From assembly GCA_937942965.1 (NCBI GenBank), contig CALDGN010000234.1:1-19474 (forward strand): DNA of 19,474 nucleotides. The letters are read 5' to 3'. Origin of the DNA: an uncultured Acidimicrobiales bacterium (lineage in GTDB: Bacteria; Actinomycetota; Acidimicrobiia; Acidimicrobiales; UBA10347). The notes below the pieces were generated by a model, which ran no database searches, was not told the origin of the DNA, and worked only from the letters and a program-made list of their open reading frames with translations. Positions 1 through 7,639 of this stretch are shown here, in pieces. The position numbers and the translations under genes are program-made. Positions within the stretch are counted from its first letter, which is position 1, and each line of letters begins with the position of its first letter.

Positions 1-621
1 ACTGCGGACGGCTTCGTAGTCGATCACGCCGACGACGGCACCGAGGGTCTCTGGCTCGCCCAGACCCACCCCTACGCAGCGATCGTGCTCGACCTGATGC
101 TGCCCGGAACGAACGGGTGGCAGATCTGTTCGACGCTTCGCGAAGCTGGCGACACCACCCCGATCCTCATGCTCACCGCCAAAGACGGCGAGTACGACGA
201 GATCGAGGGGCTCGAGACCGGCGCCGACGACTACATGACGAAGCCGTTCAGCTACCCCGTGCTGCTCACTCGTCTCCGGGCGCTGATCCGGCGATCCGGT
301 TCCCAGCCCGCTGATCTCGGACTCACGGTGGGCGATCTGCGTCTCGACCCTGCGGCCCGGACGGTGCACCGCGGCAACACGGAGATCGAGCTGTCGCCCA
401 AGGCGTTCGACGTGCTGCGCTACCTGATGGGACAGGCGGGCCTCGTCGTTTCGAAGCCGTCGATTCTCTCCAACGTCTGGGATCACGCGTTCGACGGCGA
501 TCCAAACATCGTCGAGGTCTACATCTCCCGGCTCCGCAATGCGATCGACGTGCCGTTCGACCGCAACGCCATCCAGACCGTGCGCGGTGTCGGCTACCGG
601 TTCGACGCGAACGGCGGCTGA
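1..621 (+). CDS. OmpR/PhoB-family response regulator (5' partial)
   Basis: The frame is open from base 1, so the N-terminus lies outside the window. What remains is most of a receiver domain followed by a winged-helix DNA-binding domain. The phosphoacceptor Asp is the first D of the LDLMLPG motif (codon at 91-93). The switch Thr region (LMLTAKD) and the conserved Lys (MTKPF) follow. The C-terminal effector domain runs from GDLRLDPAARTVHRG through the recognition helix region (NIVEVYISRLRNAID) to the wing signature TVRGVGYRF. It would bind DNA as a phosphorylation-driven dimer. The kinase gene begins 3 nt after its stop codon, so the two form one operon and a cognate pair. The stimulus and target genes cannot be read from the sequence; direct repeats at 6096-6145 are one possible target, by inference only. 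Confidence 0.95.
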   Translation, partial: TADGFVVDHADDGTEGLWLAQTHPYAAIVLDLMLPGTNGWQICSTLREAGDTTPILMLTAKDGEYDEIEGLETGADDYMTKPFSYPVLLTRLRALIRRSGSQPADLGLTVGDLRLDPAARTVHRGNTEIELSPKAFDVLRYLMGQAGLVVSKPSILSNVWDHAFDGDPNIVEVYISRLRNAIDVPFDRNAIQTVRGVGYRFDANGG

Positions 622-624
622 ACC

Positions 625-2025
625 GTGGGTTCGGTCCGGTCGAAGATCACGCTCACCGCCGTCATCGTGACGGCCGTCGCGCTCGCGCTCGCCGCGGCAT
701 TCCTGCTTCGCGGGCTGCGCGGCTCGCTCCTGGCCGAAATCGACGACTCTGTCTCTGACCAAGCCTGGGACATCTCGGTGGCCGTCGAGGACCTCGCCAC
801 GCTGAACGCCAACCCGATCCTCAACGATCAAGAGACGCTCCAAGTCGTGTTCGATGACACGGGCGAGCTCTACCTGGCCAACGACATCGGCGTCGATGGC
901 GCCGAGATCGTCGCCGAGCTGCCGTTCGAGCAAGCGGATTTCGTCGACGAGCCGCTCGTCGTCGACGCATCGATCGAGACGGCCACGGACACGCCCGGTT
1001 CCGAAAAGATGAGAGCTGCGCTCGCTCCGGTCGTGCTCCTCGACGCCGCAGATACCGATCCGCTGACCTATGTCCTCATCGGGCGCTCCATTGGTTCGGT
1101 GGACTCGACGGTCGCGGCCACGCGCACCCAGCTACTCATCGTCTTTCCATTGCTAACCGCGTTCGTTGGCTTGTTGGCGTGGTGGCTCACCGGTCGAGCG
1201 CTTCGCCCGGTTGAGCTGATGCGCCGCGAGGTTGACGACATCAGCGCAGGCGATCTGAGTCGCCGGGTCTCTCAACCGGGCTCACAGGACGAGATTGGTT
1301 CCCTAGCCGAGACGATGAACGGCATGCTCACCCGGCTCGAAGGCAGCTCGACGCGTCAGCGTCAGTTCGTGAGCGACGCCGCCCACGAGCTTCGAACCCC
1401 GTTGGCCTCGATCGCCGCCCAGCTCGATGTCGACGCGACCCATCCCGACACCGCCGATCTTTCGCAAACTGCAGCCGCGGTCCGGGGCGAAGTCGGCCGA
1501 ATGCAGCACATGATCGACAGCATGTTGCAGCTCGCCCGCAGCGATCAGGGTCGCACGCTCGAGGTCAACCGGCTCGTCGACCTCGACGAGCTGGTGCGGA
1601 CGTCTGCCCAGCGGGTCCCCAAGCCGGAGCACATCACCCTCGACGTCACTCGGGTCTCGCCGACCGAGGCCAGGGGTGACGAGATGGCGCTCGTGCGGCT
1701 GTTCGACAACCTCATCGCAAATGCGTACCGGCACGCCTCGACTCGAGTCGATCTAGGCGTTGGAGCTGATGAGAGCGGCGTCTGGGTCACGGTCGACGAC
1801 GACGGAAGCGGCATTGCTGTGGCCGAACGCGATGCCGTGTTTGAACGGTTCGTTCGCCTCGACGAGGCCCGCACCCGCGATGGTGGCGGTAGCGGTCTCG
1901 GGCTGGCGCTCTGCCGCGACATTGCCGTCCAGCACGGCGGCAACGTGTTCGTCGTAGATAGCCCGATCGGTGGTGCCGAGTTTGTCGTGCGCCTGCCCGC
2001 CAGCGGCTCGACCAGCCTCGGCTAG
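625..2025 (+). CDS. Membrane sensor histidine kinase (HAMP-HisKA-HATPase)
   Basis: A 466-residue sensor kinase starting at GTG, 3 nt after the regulator's stop. The order is: membrane helix about residues 8-28, an extracytoplasmic sensor loop about 30-168, a second helix about 169-190, HAMP about 190-242, the dimerisation/phosphoacceptor helix with His254 in DAAHELRTPL, and a C-terminal ATPase domain. The ATPase has an N box (FDNLIANAYRHA, about 360-371), G1 (DDDGSG, 391-396), F box (ERF, about 407-409) and G2 (GGGSGLGLAL, 420-429). All catalytic motifs are intact. The sensor loop is acidic and has no family I recognise. The layout matches actinobacterial kinases such as MprB/TcrY, but the signal is unknown. 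Its stop codon shares the bases CTAG with the stop of the convergent gene. Confidence 0.95.
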   Translation: MGSVRSKITLTAVIVTAVALALAAAFLLRGLRGSLLAEIDDSVSDQAWDISVAVEDLATLNANPILNDQETLQVVFDDTGELYLANDIGVDGAEIVAELPFEQADFVDEPLVVDASIETATDTPGSEKMRAALAPVVLLDAADTDPLTYVLIGRSIGSVDSTVAATRTQLLIVFPLLTAFVGLLAWWLTGRALRPVELMRREVDDISAGDLSRRVSQPGSQDEIGSLAETMNGMLTRLEGSSTRQRQFVSDAAHELRTPLASIAAQLDVDATHPDTADLSQTAAAVRGEVGRMQHMIDSMLQLARSDQGRTLEVNRLVDLDELVRTSAQRVPKPEHITLDVTRVSPTEARGDEMALVRLFDNLIANAYRHASTRVDLGVGADESGVWVTVDDDGSGIAVAERDAVFERFVRLDEARTRDGGGSGLGLALCRDIAVQHGGNVFVVDSPIGGAEFVVRLPASGSTSLG

Positions 2026-4370
2026 TTGCAGAGGATCGGGTTGCCGGCTCCGACAGAACACTGCGCGATAAGCAGCGAGTCGACAACGTTGGCCCCGGAC
2101 TCGACATTGAAATCACCGTTCGACGCGTTGATCTCCGTCGTTGGGTCATTGAGCGGGCACGAGCCGGCATCGGTGCGGTTGCCCACGGAGTACTGAGCGA
2201 TCATGAGTGAGTCGACGACATTGATTGTGTTGTCGCAGTTCACGTCGCCTCGCAGACCAGCGGTGGCCCGCAGTGCGGCGAAGTCCTGGGTGAACGAAAT
2301 GACGGCGACGCCATTCGGGTCGTTCGGGTCCAGATATTCGCACTCGTTCGGCGCCGAATAGGTGCTGCTCACGGCATTGTCGAAGTAGTCGGTTGCCGGG
2401 TCGACCAGATCGCCGATCGCAGGGTCCATACACAGGTTCATGACCTCGCCACCGTTCACGCCGCCGGCGGCGATGTCCCAGGCTTCGGTCTCGCCGACGA
2501 CCGGTGACATGAGGTCACCATCGGCGTTGCGGATCTCGACGTGCTGGTCGTCGCGGGTCGAGTTGAAGCTCTCTTGCACCGCAAACATGGAGCCTGGGTC
2601 GTCGGTATTGGAGCGCAGGTTGAGCGTCCAATCGCCGTTCGCCGGGTCGAAGCTGAGATCGTCAGGGCGGTCTTCGCTGATCGTGATGATCGTGCCTGCG
2701 GGCAGGGCGGCGAGCAAGAAGTCATCACCAAAGGTCAGCGACGCAGCGCGATCGAGGATCTCGTCGGCCCGGTCGCGATCCCAGAACTGAAGCGTCCACC
2801 CGCGGAGGTCGAGCAGCTCGTCGACGACGACGAACTCGTACCAATCGCCGCCGTTGCCGAGCACCTGGCCAAAGGCGACATCGCTGCCACTAGAGAGCTC
2901 GCGGGTCGGGGCCACGGCGTTGTACTCGTTGAGCATCAGTGGTGTCGCCGGAGCGGCTTCTTCGACCACGGTGAAGCGGACCAGTTGGCTTGCGACCTGG
3001 TTGTCGACGTCGGTGACCAGGATTGTGTAGGCGAATTCGCCGACCGCGGTGGCGGTGCCGGTGATGGCGCCGGAAGTGGCATCGACGGTGACACTTTGGT
3101 TGTTCGCCATCGCATAGGACAGGACTTCGCCTTCGGGATCGAAGGCGTCGATCTGGAGGTCGACGGGATCGCCGACGTTGAAGAGGCGGTTGCTGAACGG
3201 ACGCAGGACCGGCGGCAGCGCCGTCGAAGCATCGCTGTTCGTTGCGCCCGGTGTGGCCGAGGCCAGGTAGGTGATGGTCTCGCCATCGAGGGCGCGTCCC
3301 CAGGCGACGTCGGCGATCTGGCGGGGGATCACGTCCCAGGCATCACGCACGATGTTGTTCGCATCGATCAAGCGAAGCGAGTCGGCTTCCTTGGAGAGTT
3401 TGAACGCGGTGTGCAGGTTCGAACCGTCGGTTGGCTTGCGGTCCTTGCCCGAGGCGAAGACTCGCAGGTAGTCACCAGCGGGAATGGTGACGTCAGGGAA
3501 GGACCAGTTCGAGGTCGAGTCCTCGACGATCCAACCATCGATCGAAACGGGATCGACACCAGGGTTGTAGAGCTCGAACCAATCAGGTGTGTCGCCGTCC
3601 TCGTCCTGCAGCGTGTTGTTGGACGACATCAACTCATTGATGTTGATCTGGTCGGGGAGCGGCACATCGAGGTCACGGACGACGTCGATGCCGAGGTCGA
3701 AGCCAAGGTCGCTCGTTGGGCGGGTCCAGGCCATGACGGCAAAGACGTTCGTGCCTTCGACAAGTAGCGAAGCATCGACCGGATCGGTCGCTCCGTCGTT
3801 GATGCAACCTTGTTCGCAGTAGTTCGAATCGGCGGGGATCTGGACGTAGTAGTCCTCGGCGCCGCCCACCGAAACGATGTAGTCGACGGGGATGACATCG
3901 CCGACAGGTACGTCGTCGGTCGACGGCAGGTTGTTGCGGATGCTGCGATAGATCTCGGTGCCGTTCAGATACACGACTGCGGCGTCGTCGTAATAGAGGT
4001 CGAGTTCCAGATCGCTGATCTGGAAGGTGTCGGTGATCTCGAACTCTTCACGGAAGTAATACGCGTAGAAGCCGTTGCCTCGCACAGTGCCGTGCGACTC
4101 GTAGAACTTCATCGTCTCGTCTTCCCACGACGAATCATCGAAGCCCAGCTGGCGCCAGTCGCTGCCCTGTTCGACGCCGTCCTTGTGGGCCTTCCAGACG
4201 CGCTGCGAGTTAGGGCTCACGATCGTCTCGGTCACCGTGTTGCCGCCCTGCGCGTCGGCTGGTGCTGGCATGAGCAAGCTCGCAAGCAGGCAGGCAATGA
4301 CGAGGAACGGCCAATGACGGTTCGGTCGAACGCCCGCATGTCGCGGGCGGTGGGGGTGGTGGTCGCGCAT
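2022..4370 (-). CDS. Exported multidomain protein: lamin-tail domains, Ig/cadherin-like domain, C-terminal dockerin-like repeats
   Basis: A 782-residue exported protein, taking ATG at 4370; an in-frame TTG at 4379 would add 3 residues. The N-terminal helix (about residues 20-40, ending APADAQ) is a Sec signal peptide. Next is a beta-rich jelly-roll-like region (about 45-230) with a YYDDAAVVYLNG motif. A lamin-tail-type domain follows (about 242-375; ININELMSSNN, DWFELYNPG, WSFPDVTIPAGDY). An Ig/cadherin-like domain (about 388-470) has ATSGAITGTATAVGEF and TDVDN. A second lamin-tail-like domain (about 478-640) begins LMLNEYNAVAPT. The C-terminus has two dockerin-like Ca-binding repeats (about 708-732 and 752-776), each G-D-x-N-x-(D/E)-x6-D followed by SLxIAQxSVG. 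This looks like a cell-surface or secreted structural or adhesive protein; no catalytic motif is visible. The gene lies 77 bp downstream of the SnoaL-like gene and may be co-transcribed with it. Confidence 0.85.
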   Translation of the reverse strand: MRDHHPHRPRHAGVRPNRHWPFLVIACLLASLLMPAPADAQGGNTVTETIVSPNSQRVWKAHKDGVEQGSDWRQLGFDDSSWEDETMKFYESHGTVRGNGFYAYYFREEFEITDTFQISDLELDLYYDDAAVVYLNGTEIYRSIRNNLPSTDDVPVGDVIPVDYIVSVGGAEDYYVQIPADSNYCEQGCINDGATDPVDASLLVEGTNVFAVMAWTRPTSDLGFDLGIDVVRDLDVPLPDQININELMSSNNTLQDEDGDTPDWFELYNPGVDPVSIDGWIVEDSTSNWSFPDVTIPAGDYLRVFASGKDRKPTDGSNLHTAFKLSKEADSLRLIDANNIVRDAWDVIPRQIADVAWGRALDGETITYLASATPGATNSDASTALPPVLRPFSNRLFNVGDPVDLQIDAFDPEGEVLSYAMANNQSVTVDATSGAITGTATAVGEFAYTILVTDVDNQVASQLVRFTVVEEAAPATPLMLNEYNAVAPTRELSSGSDVAFGQVLGNGGDWYEFVVVDELLDLRGWTLQFWDRDRADEILDRAASLTFGDDFLLAALPAGTIITISEDRPDDLSFDPANGDWTLNLRSNTDDPGSMFAVQESFNSTRDDQHVEIRNADGDLMSPVVGETEAWDIAAGGVNGGEVMNLCMDPAIGDLVDPATDYFDNAVSSTYSAPNECEYLDPNDPNGVAVISFTQDFAALRATAGLRGDVNCDNTINVVDSLMIAQYSVGNRTDAGSCPLNDPTTEINASNGDFNVESGANVVDSLLIAQCSVGAGNPILCN

Positions 4371-4447
4371 GATGTCCAAAACTGGCCTGGGTCAGGCCGT
4401 ACGAGCCCCTACGGCACAAAGCGGGTGCAGTTGAGGACTCGGGAACA

Positions 4448-4837
4448 TCACCCCATAACTGGTGATCCATGGTGCAGGGTTAGTTTCCACGCACCGTGGT
4501 CGTCGCGGCAGAAAACGTTCGTCGCCGCGATCGTTCCAGTGGCCGCTCCGTCGACAAGATTCTCGTCGACGGTGACCCACGCGACGTCGCCTCGGACTGT
4601 GACGTCAAGGTTCGTGAGGATGAACTGGTTGCGGCCTGGACCGGACAGAATGCCGCGCCATGATCGCTCGACTTCGGCCCAACCGCGCAGGATCGGCCAG
4701 CCCGGGTGCACGCAGACGGCCCGCTCGCTTTGCTCCCACGCCTGGGCCATTGCATCGATATCTCGATGCTCGTGGGCGTCATAGAACGCTTGATTTGCCG
4801 CCCGTACGAGGGCTTCGGCGGTCTCCGTGTTGTCCAC
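4448..4837 (-). CDS. SnoaL-like / NTF2-fold family protein
   Basis: A 129-residue protein starting at GTG, only 9 nt after the stop of the upstream diguanylate cyclase gene, so probably co-transcribed. The sequence fits the SnoaL-like/DUF4440 group of the NTF2 superfamily. It has an N-terminal helical part (ALVRAANQAFYDAHEHRD), the signature CVHPGWPILRGWAEVERSW (about residues 42-60), then beta strands including TVRGDVAWVTVDENL and ATNVFCRDDHGAWKLTLHH (about 105-123). Proteins of this fold form a cone-shaped barrel that may bind or convert small hydrophobic molecules. No catalytic residue can be assigned here. There is no signal peptide, so it is cytoplasmic. Function unknown; the family assignment is fairly secure. 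Confidence 0.85.
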   Translation of the reverse strand: MDNTETAEALVRAANQAFYDAHEHRDIDAMAQAWEQSERAVCVHPGWPILRGWAEVERSWRGILSGPGRNQFILTNLDVTVRGDVAWVTVDENLVDGAATGTIAATNVFCRDDHGAWKLTLHHGSPVMG

Positions 4838-4846
4838 GGAATCTGT

Positions 4847-6040
4847 CTAGTCGAACTGACCGTTCGATCGCTCCGTGTCTGAGGATCCGCCGGTGGCGCT
4901 CGAGTTCAGATTGAGACGCACCGACGAAGCAAACACCTGGTTCTTGCCCAGGCTCTTGGCCATGTAGAGCGCCTCGTCTGCGTTCTGAATCAGCGCCTCG
5001 AGGTTCAGTACCCCGGGGCTCTGGCGGCTCAGGCCGATGCTGGCCGAGACGGCGGCGACGCCGCCTTCGACGGCAATCGGACGTTCGACGGCTTCGCGAA
5101 TTCGATTGGCGATGTCCATCACGGGAATCTCGTGATCGGACCACAACAAGATGAAGAACTCGTCGCCGCCGAGGCGAGCAACGGTGTCGCTTGGTCGGAC
5201 ATATCGGCGAAGGCGACGGGCAACCTCGATGAGGACTTCGTCGCCTGCCTTGTGGCCGAGCGTGTCGTTGACTTCTTTGAACTTGTCGAGGTCGATGAAG
5301 ATCCCCGAGACCTCTTTTTGGAGGAGTTCACCGTCGTTGAGTGTGAGTCCGTAGCGGTTCGTCAAGCCGGTGAGCGCGTCGGTCGTGGCGATTGCCTCGG
5401 CCGTTTCGGCCCGCAAGCTGGCTTCGTCGCGCAGTGACTCGAGTTCGTCGAACAGCGACGAGGTTTTCTCGACCGCAACGCCAGCGATCATCACCAGGAA
5501 GAACGCCGTTCCGATCGCAATACCTGGATGGCCGTAGACGAGTCCGGCGACCGTGTACGGCGCGAGCATGCAAATGAGCGCAATGCGCGCCAGGAGTTTC
5601 ATTGGCCCGAGCACGGCGACCGTGCCGGCAGCGAAGGCAAACAGCACCAACCCCACACCAAAGGCGAAGTCGGCGTTGCGAGCGGCGACGGGGTCGAAGA
5701 ACAGCGCGCTCGAAAGCAGGAGTTGGCCAATGACGAGCCCGACCGTTGCCATCGGTGGCAGGCGCCGTTCCCGGTCGGCTTCATTGTTCGGTAGAGCGAA
5801 GGTCAGCGCCATCGCGATGATCGCGATCTGATGCACGGCGAGGAACCAGAGCATGCGGCTGTGGTCGGCGAGCGGCCACGTCACGGCGACGATGATCGGT
5901 GACGTGATCACGGCAGCGGCGACAAGCTGCCACCGGCTGCGCTCGAAGTACGACGAAATCTCGGGCTCGAGGGCCTCGTCGGGGTCGGTGGGTTCGTCTA
6001 CGGATCGCGGATCCGTAGACGCCTGGTCGCCAGCGCGCAC
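4847..6040 (-). CDS. Membrane-bound diguanylate cyclase (GGDEF)
   Basis: A 397-residue protein that should make cyclic di-GMP from two GTP. About six membrane helices lie between residues 37 and 190. A short linker helix (about 191-215) leads to the GGDEF domain, which begins at ATTDALTGLTNRYGL. The metal-binding motif IDLDKFKEVND (about 249-259) is present and the active-site loop is an intact GGDEF (291-295). An inhibitory I-site, RPSD (282-285), sits exactly five residues before it, so product feedback is expected. The C-terminal DEALYMAKSLGKN motif is canonical. The start is GTG at 6040 with GGAAG just upstream on the minus strand. No EAL domain is present. It is transcribed divergently from the protease gene. 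Codons 7-16 contain a perfect 12-bp hairpin, a possible translational control element. Confidence 0.93.
   Translation of the reverse strand: MRAGDQASTDPRSVDEPTDPDEALEPEISSYFERSRWQLVAAAVITSPIIVAVTWPLADHSRMLWFLAVHQIAIIAMALTFALPNNEADRERRLPPMATVGLVIGQLLLSSALFFDPVAARNADFAFGVGLVLFAFAAGTVAVLGPMKLLARIALICMLAPYTVAGLVYGHPGIAIGTAFFLVMIAGVAVEKTSSLFDELESLRDEASLRAETAEAIATTDALTGLTNRYGLTLNDGELLQKEVSGIFIDLDKFKEVNDTLGHKAGDEVLIEVARRLRRYVRPSDTVARLGGDEFFILLWSDHEIPVMDIANRIREAVERPIAVEGGVAAVSASIGLSRQSPGVLNLEALIQNADEALYMAKSLGKNQVFASSVRLNLNSSATGGSSDTERSNGQFD
5995..6021 (-). repeat. Perfect 12-bp inverted repeat with 3-nt loop inside the cyclase start region
   Basis: CGTCTACGGATC (5995-6006), a 3-nt spacer, and GATCCGTAGACG (6010-6021) are exact reverse complements. 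In the mRNA the hairpin begins about 17 nt after the GTG start codon. It could slow initiation by the ribosome or be a protein-binding palindrome. It also encodes ordinary-looking residues (STDPRSVD), so selection on protein sequence alone does not explain the symmetry. Confidence 0.8.
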
Positions 6041-6095
6041 GAACTTCCATCGGCAGCGGCTGGTTCCCCTTTAGTGAGAATGCGCGTGAGTTGAG

Positions 6096-6145
6096 GTTCT
6101 GAACGAATCCTGAATGTTCTGTCAGGTTCGTTCAGGTTGGTGAAA
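6096..6145. promoter_or_regulatory. Putative operator: long dyad with 10-bp-spaced repeats between cyclase and protease
   Basis: Within the 158-bp divergent intergenic region, CTGAACGAATCCTGA (6099-6113) is the reverse complement of TCAGGTTCGTTCAG (6122-6135) except for one extra base, with an 8-nt spacer. Overlaid on this are 10-bp-spaced half-sites starting GTTCT (6096), GTTCT (6116), GTTCG (6126) and GTTGG (6136). Spacing near one helical turn suits tandem binding by an OmpR/PhoB-type regulator. The dyad would alternatively form an RNA hairpin in the protease leader. Role inferred. Confidence 0.5.
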
Positions 6146-6187
6146 GGCGAGTCCTGGACAGTGCAACCACCTTGGAAGCACACGAAC

Positions 6188-6193
6188 AGGAGA
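6188..6193 (+). promoter_or_regulatory. Ribosome binding site that fixes the protease start
   Basis: AGGAGA, 5 nt before ATG at 6199. This selects 6199 over the in-frame TTG at 6172, which has no comparable site. Confidence 0.85.
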
Positions 6194-6198
6194 TCAAC

Positions 6199-7497
6199 AT
6201 GACTTCCTCCCCTCATGGGAACACCACCCGCACATCACCGAAGCGAATGGGCTCTCTTCGCAAAGTCGTTGTTGGCCTGGTCGCTGCGGCCGGTCTGATC
6301 GGCGGCGTCGCCGGTGGCGCCGGAGCGATCGTGAACGGCACCGAATCGGCGCCCGAAGCTCGTCCATACCAGGTCTCGCTGCAGTCCGGTGGCGAGCACT
6401 ACTGCGGCGGCACGGTCGTCGACGCAACCACGATCATCACCGCCGCTCACTGTCTCGAAGGCGAAAGTGCGAGCAGCACGACGATCCGTGCCGGTGTCAC
6501 CGACCTCGACAGCAACGGCGGCCAGACCGTCCAGGTCGCGTCGATGACGTCGCACCCCAGCTATGCCAACAGCGGTGTTGCCGACATCGCCGTCATCAAG
6601 TTGGCAACACCCCTGACGCTCGGCAATGGCGTCCAGGCGATTCCGCTGGCAACGAGTGCCGACGTGTCCAACGCTGCGACCGGAACGGTCAGTGGCTGGG
6701 GCGCCGTCTCCGAGAACGGCGACGGCAGCTCGTCGCTGCTCGAAGTCCAGGTGCCGCTCGTGACGGATGCGTCGTGCAGCGGCTCGCTCGGCACCGACGG
6801 GCCGACGGAGCTGTGCGCTGGCGGCACCGGAACCGACTCGTGTTACGGCGACAGCGGTGGCCCGCTTGTCGTGAACTCTGACCGAGGCCCGGTGCTCGCT
6901 GGCGTCGTGAGCTGGGGCGAAGAGTGTGGCGGGGCAACGCCTGGTGTCTATGCCGACGTGCCTGGTCTGACGAACTGGATCGAACAGAACCGTGGCGAAG
7001 CACCTGCCGGTGGCGACGCACCCGATGCTGATCAAGACGGTGCTGACAACGACGGTGTTGACGAGCCAACCGACGACATCGACGATGAGCTTGGCGATGA
7101 CTTCGGCGATGACTTTGATGATGAGGATCCGTTCCTCGATGACGAGTACAGCGACGATGGCTACGACACCGACTTCGAAGATGAGTACGGCGACGACGAC
7201 TACTTCGATGACGAGGAAGATTTCGACTGGAGCGTCTTCTTCGACGACGACCCGTACGAGGACGACCTCTATGACGATGAGTTCGGCGACTTCCACGAAG
7301 ATGAGTACGGCGACGACGACGAATGGTTCTTCTGGGACGGCGACGACGAGCTCTACGACGATGAGTTCGGCGACTTCTACGACGACGAGTACGGCTATGA
7401 CGATGACGACTGGTTCGACGACGAAGACTCGTACTTCGACGAGTGGGAGGACGATGACGAACACGACTACGACTACGACGAAGACACTGACTGGTAA
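6199..7497 (+). CDS. Exported trypsin-like serine protease (S1) with long acidic C-terminal tail
   Basis: A 432-residue protein. A signal peptide (basic RKVVV, then a hydrophobic stretch about 23-39) ends AGA at 41-43, directly before IVNG (44-47), the conserved new N-terminus of active S1 proteases. The catalytic triad is intact: His84 (TAAHC), Asp129 (ADIAVIKL) and Ser219 (GDSGGP). Asp213 in DSCYGDSGGP sits at the trypsin S1-pocket position, predicting cleavage after Lys/Arg. Six cysteines (69, 85, 193, 206, 215, 243) match the three standard pairs. The protease domain ends near 265. Residues 266-432 are about 54% Asp/Glu, rich in Phe/Tyr/Trp, and contain no Lys or Arg. The tail could bind calcium or cationic surfaces, or keep the enzyme soluble; this is unproven. 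A strong hairpin terminator follows, so the gene is probably monocistronic. Confidence 0.95.
   Translation: MTSSPHGNTTRTSPKRMGSLRKVVVGLVAAAGLIGGVAGGAGAIVNGTESAPEARPYQVSLQSGGEHYCGGTVVDATTIITAAHCLEGESASSTTIRAGVTDLDSNGGQTVQVASMTSHPSYANSGVADIAVIKLATPLTLGNGVQAIPLATSADVSNAATGTVSGWGAVSENGDGSSSLLEVQVPLVTDASCSGSLGTDGPTELCAGGTGTDSCYGDSGGPLVVNSDRGPVLAGVVSWGEECGGATPGVYADVPGLTNWIEQNRGEAPAGGDAPDADQDGADNDGVDEPTDDIDDELGDDFGDDFDDEDPFLDDEYSDDGYDTDFEDEYGDDDYFDDEEDFDWSVFFDDDPYEDDLYDDEFGDFHEDEYGDDDEWFFWDGDDELYDDEFGDFYDDEYGYDDDDWFDDEDSYFDEWEDDDEHDYDYDEDTDW
7264..7431 (+). repeat. Tandem 84-bp repeat in the acidic tail of the protease
   Basis: Two adjacent 28-residue units (residues 356-383 and 384-411) share the core LYDDEFGDF..DEYG, with 18 of 28 residues identical by my alignment. 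A partial relative (FEDEYGDDDYFDDE) lies at 326-339. The DNA differs mostly at third codon positions, pointing to an old duplication held under protein-level selection. Confidence 0.75.
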
Positions 7498-7522
7498 GGC
7501 GGCCTAGCCAGCCTGGTGAACT

Positions 7523-7552
7523 CGATGCCCTGGTCCTCGGACCAGGGCATCG
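7523..7552 (+). terminator. Hairpin terminator after the protease gene
   Basis: A perfect 14-bp inverted repeat (CGATGCCCTGGTCC / GGACCAGGGCATCG) with a 2-nt centre, 25 nt after the TAA stop. No T-run follows, as is common for GC-rich actinobacterial hairpin terminators. It lies between two plus-strand genes. Confidence 0.75.
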
Positions 7553-7639
7553 TCGCGTCCGCACACGCTCGAAACCACCGATCACGCGAATGTCCGAAAA
7601 CCGCTAGTAGGTCAGGTCGGGATCAGGCAGGATGTCCTC

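Noticed and set aside
2541..3767. 408-codon plus-strand open frame opposite the exported dockerin-like protein
   Set aside because: The opposite strand has clear domains and a signal peptide. This frame has no motif and no ribosome site.
4260..4300. Lipobox-like VIAC in the signal peptide of the exported multidomain protein
   Set aside because: The Cys is in the middle of the hydrophobic core, and a normal signal peptidase I site (ADA before Q) follows. A secreted soluble protein is more likely.
6172..6198. Upstream TTG start for the protease
   Set aside because: AGGAGA at 6188 positions the ribosome on ATG 6199, and the extra residues add charges before the signal peptide.
6235..7464. Long minus-strand open frame opposite the protease
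   Set aside because: The GAC/GAT/GAA/GAG-rich acidic tail reads as GTC/ATC/TTC/CTC on the other strand and cannot give stops. The product is Val/Ile-rich nonsense with no start signal.
7553..7639. Ada-type operator upstream of the Ada-AlkA gene
   Set aside because: I looked for AAAGCGCA-like boxes or a clear direct repeat at the right distance and found none convincing.
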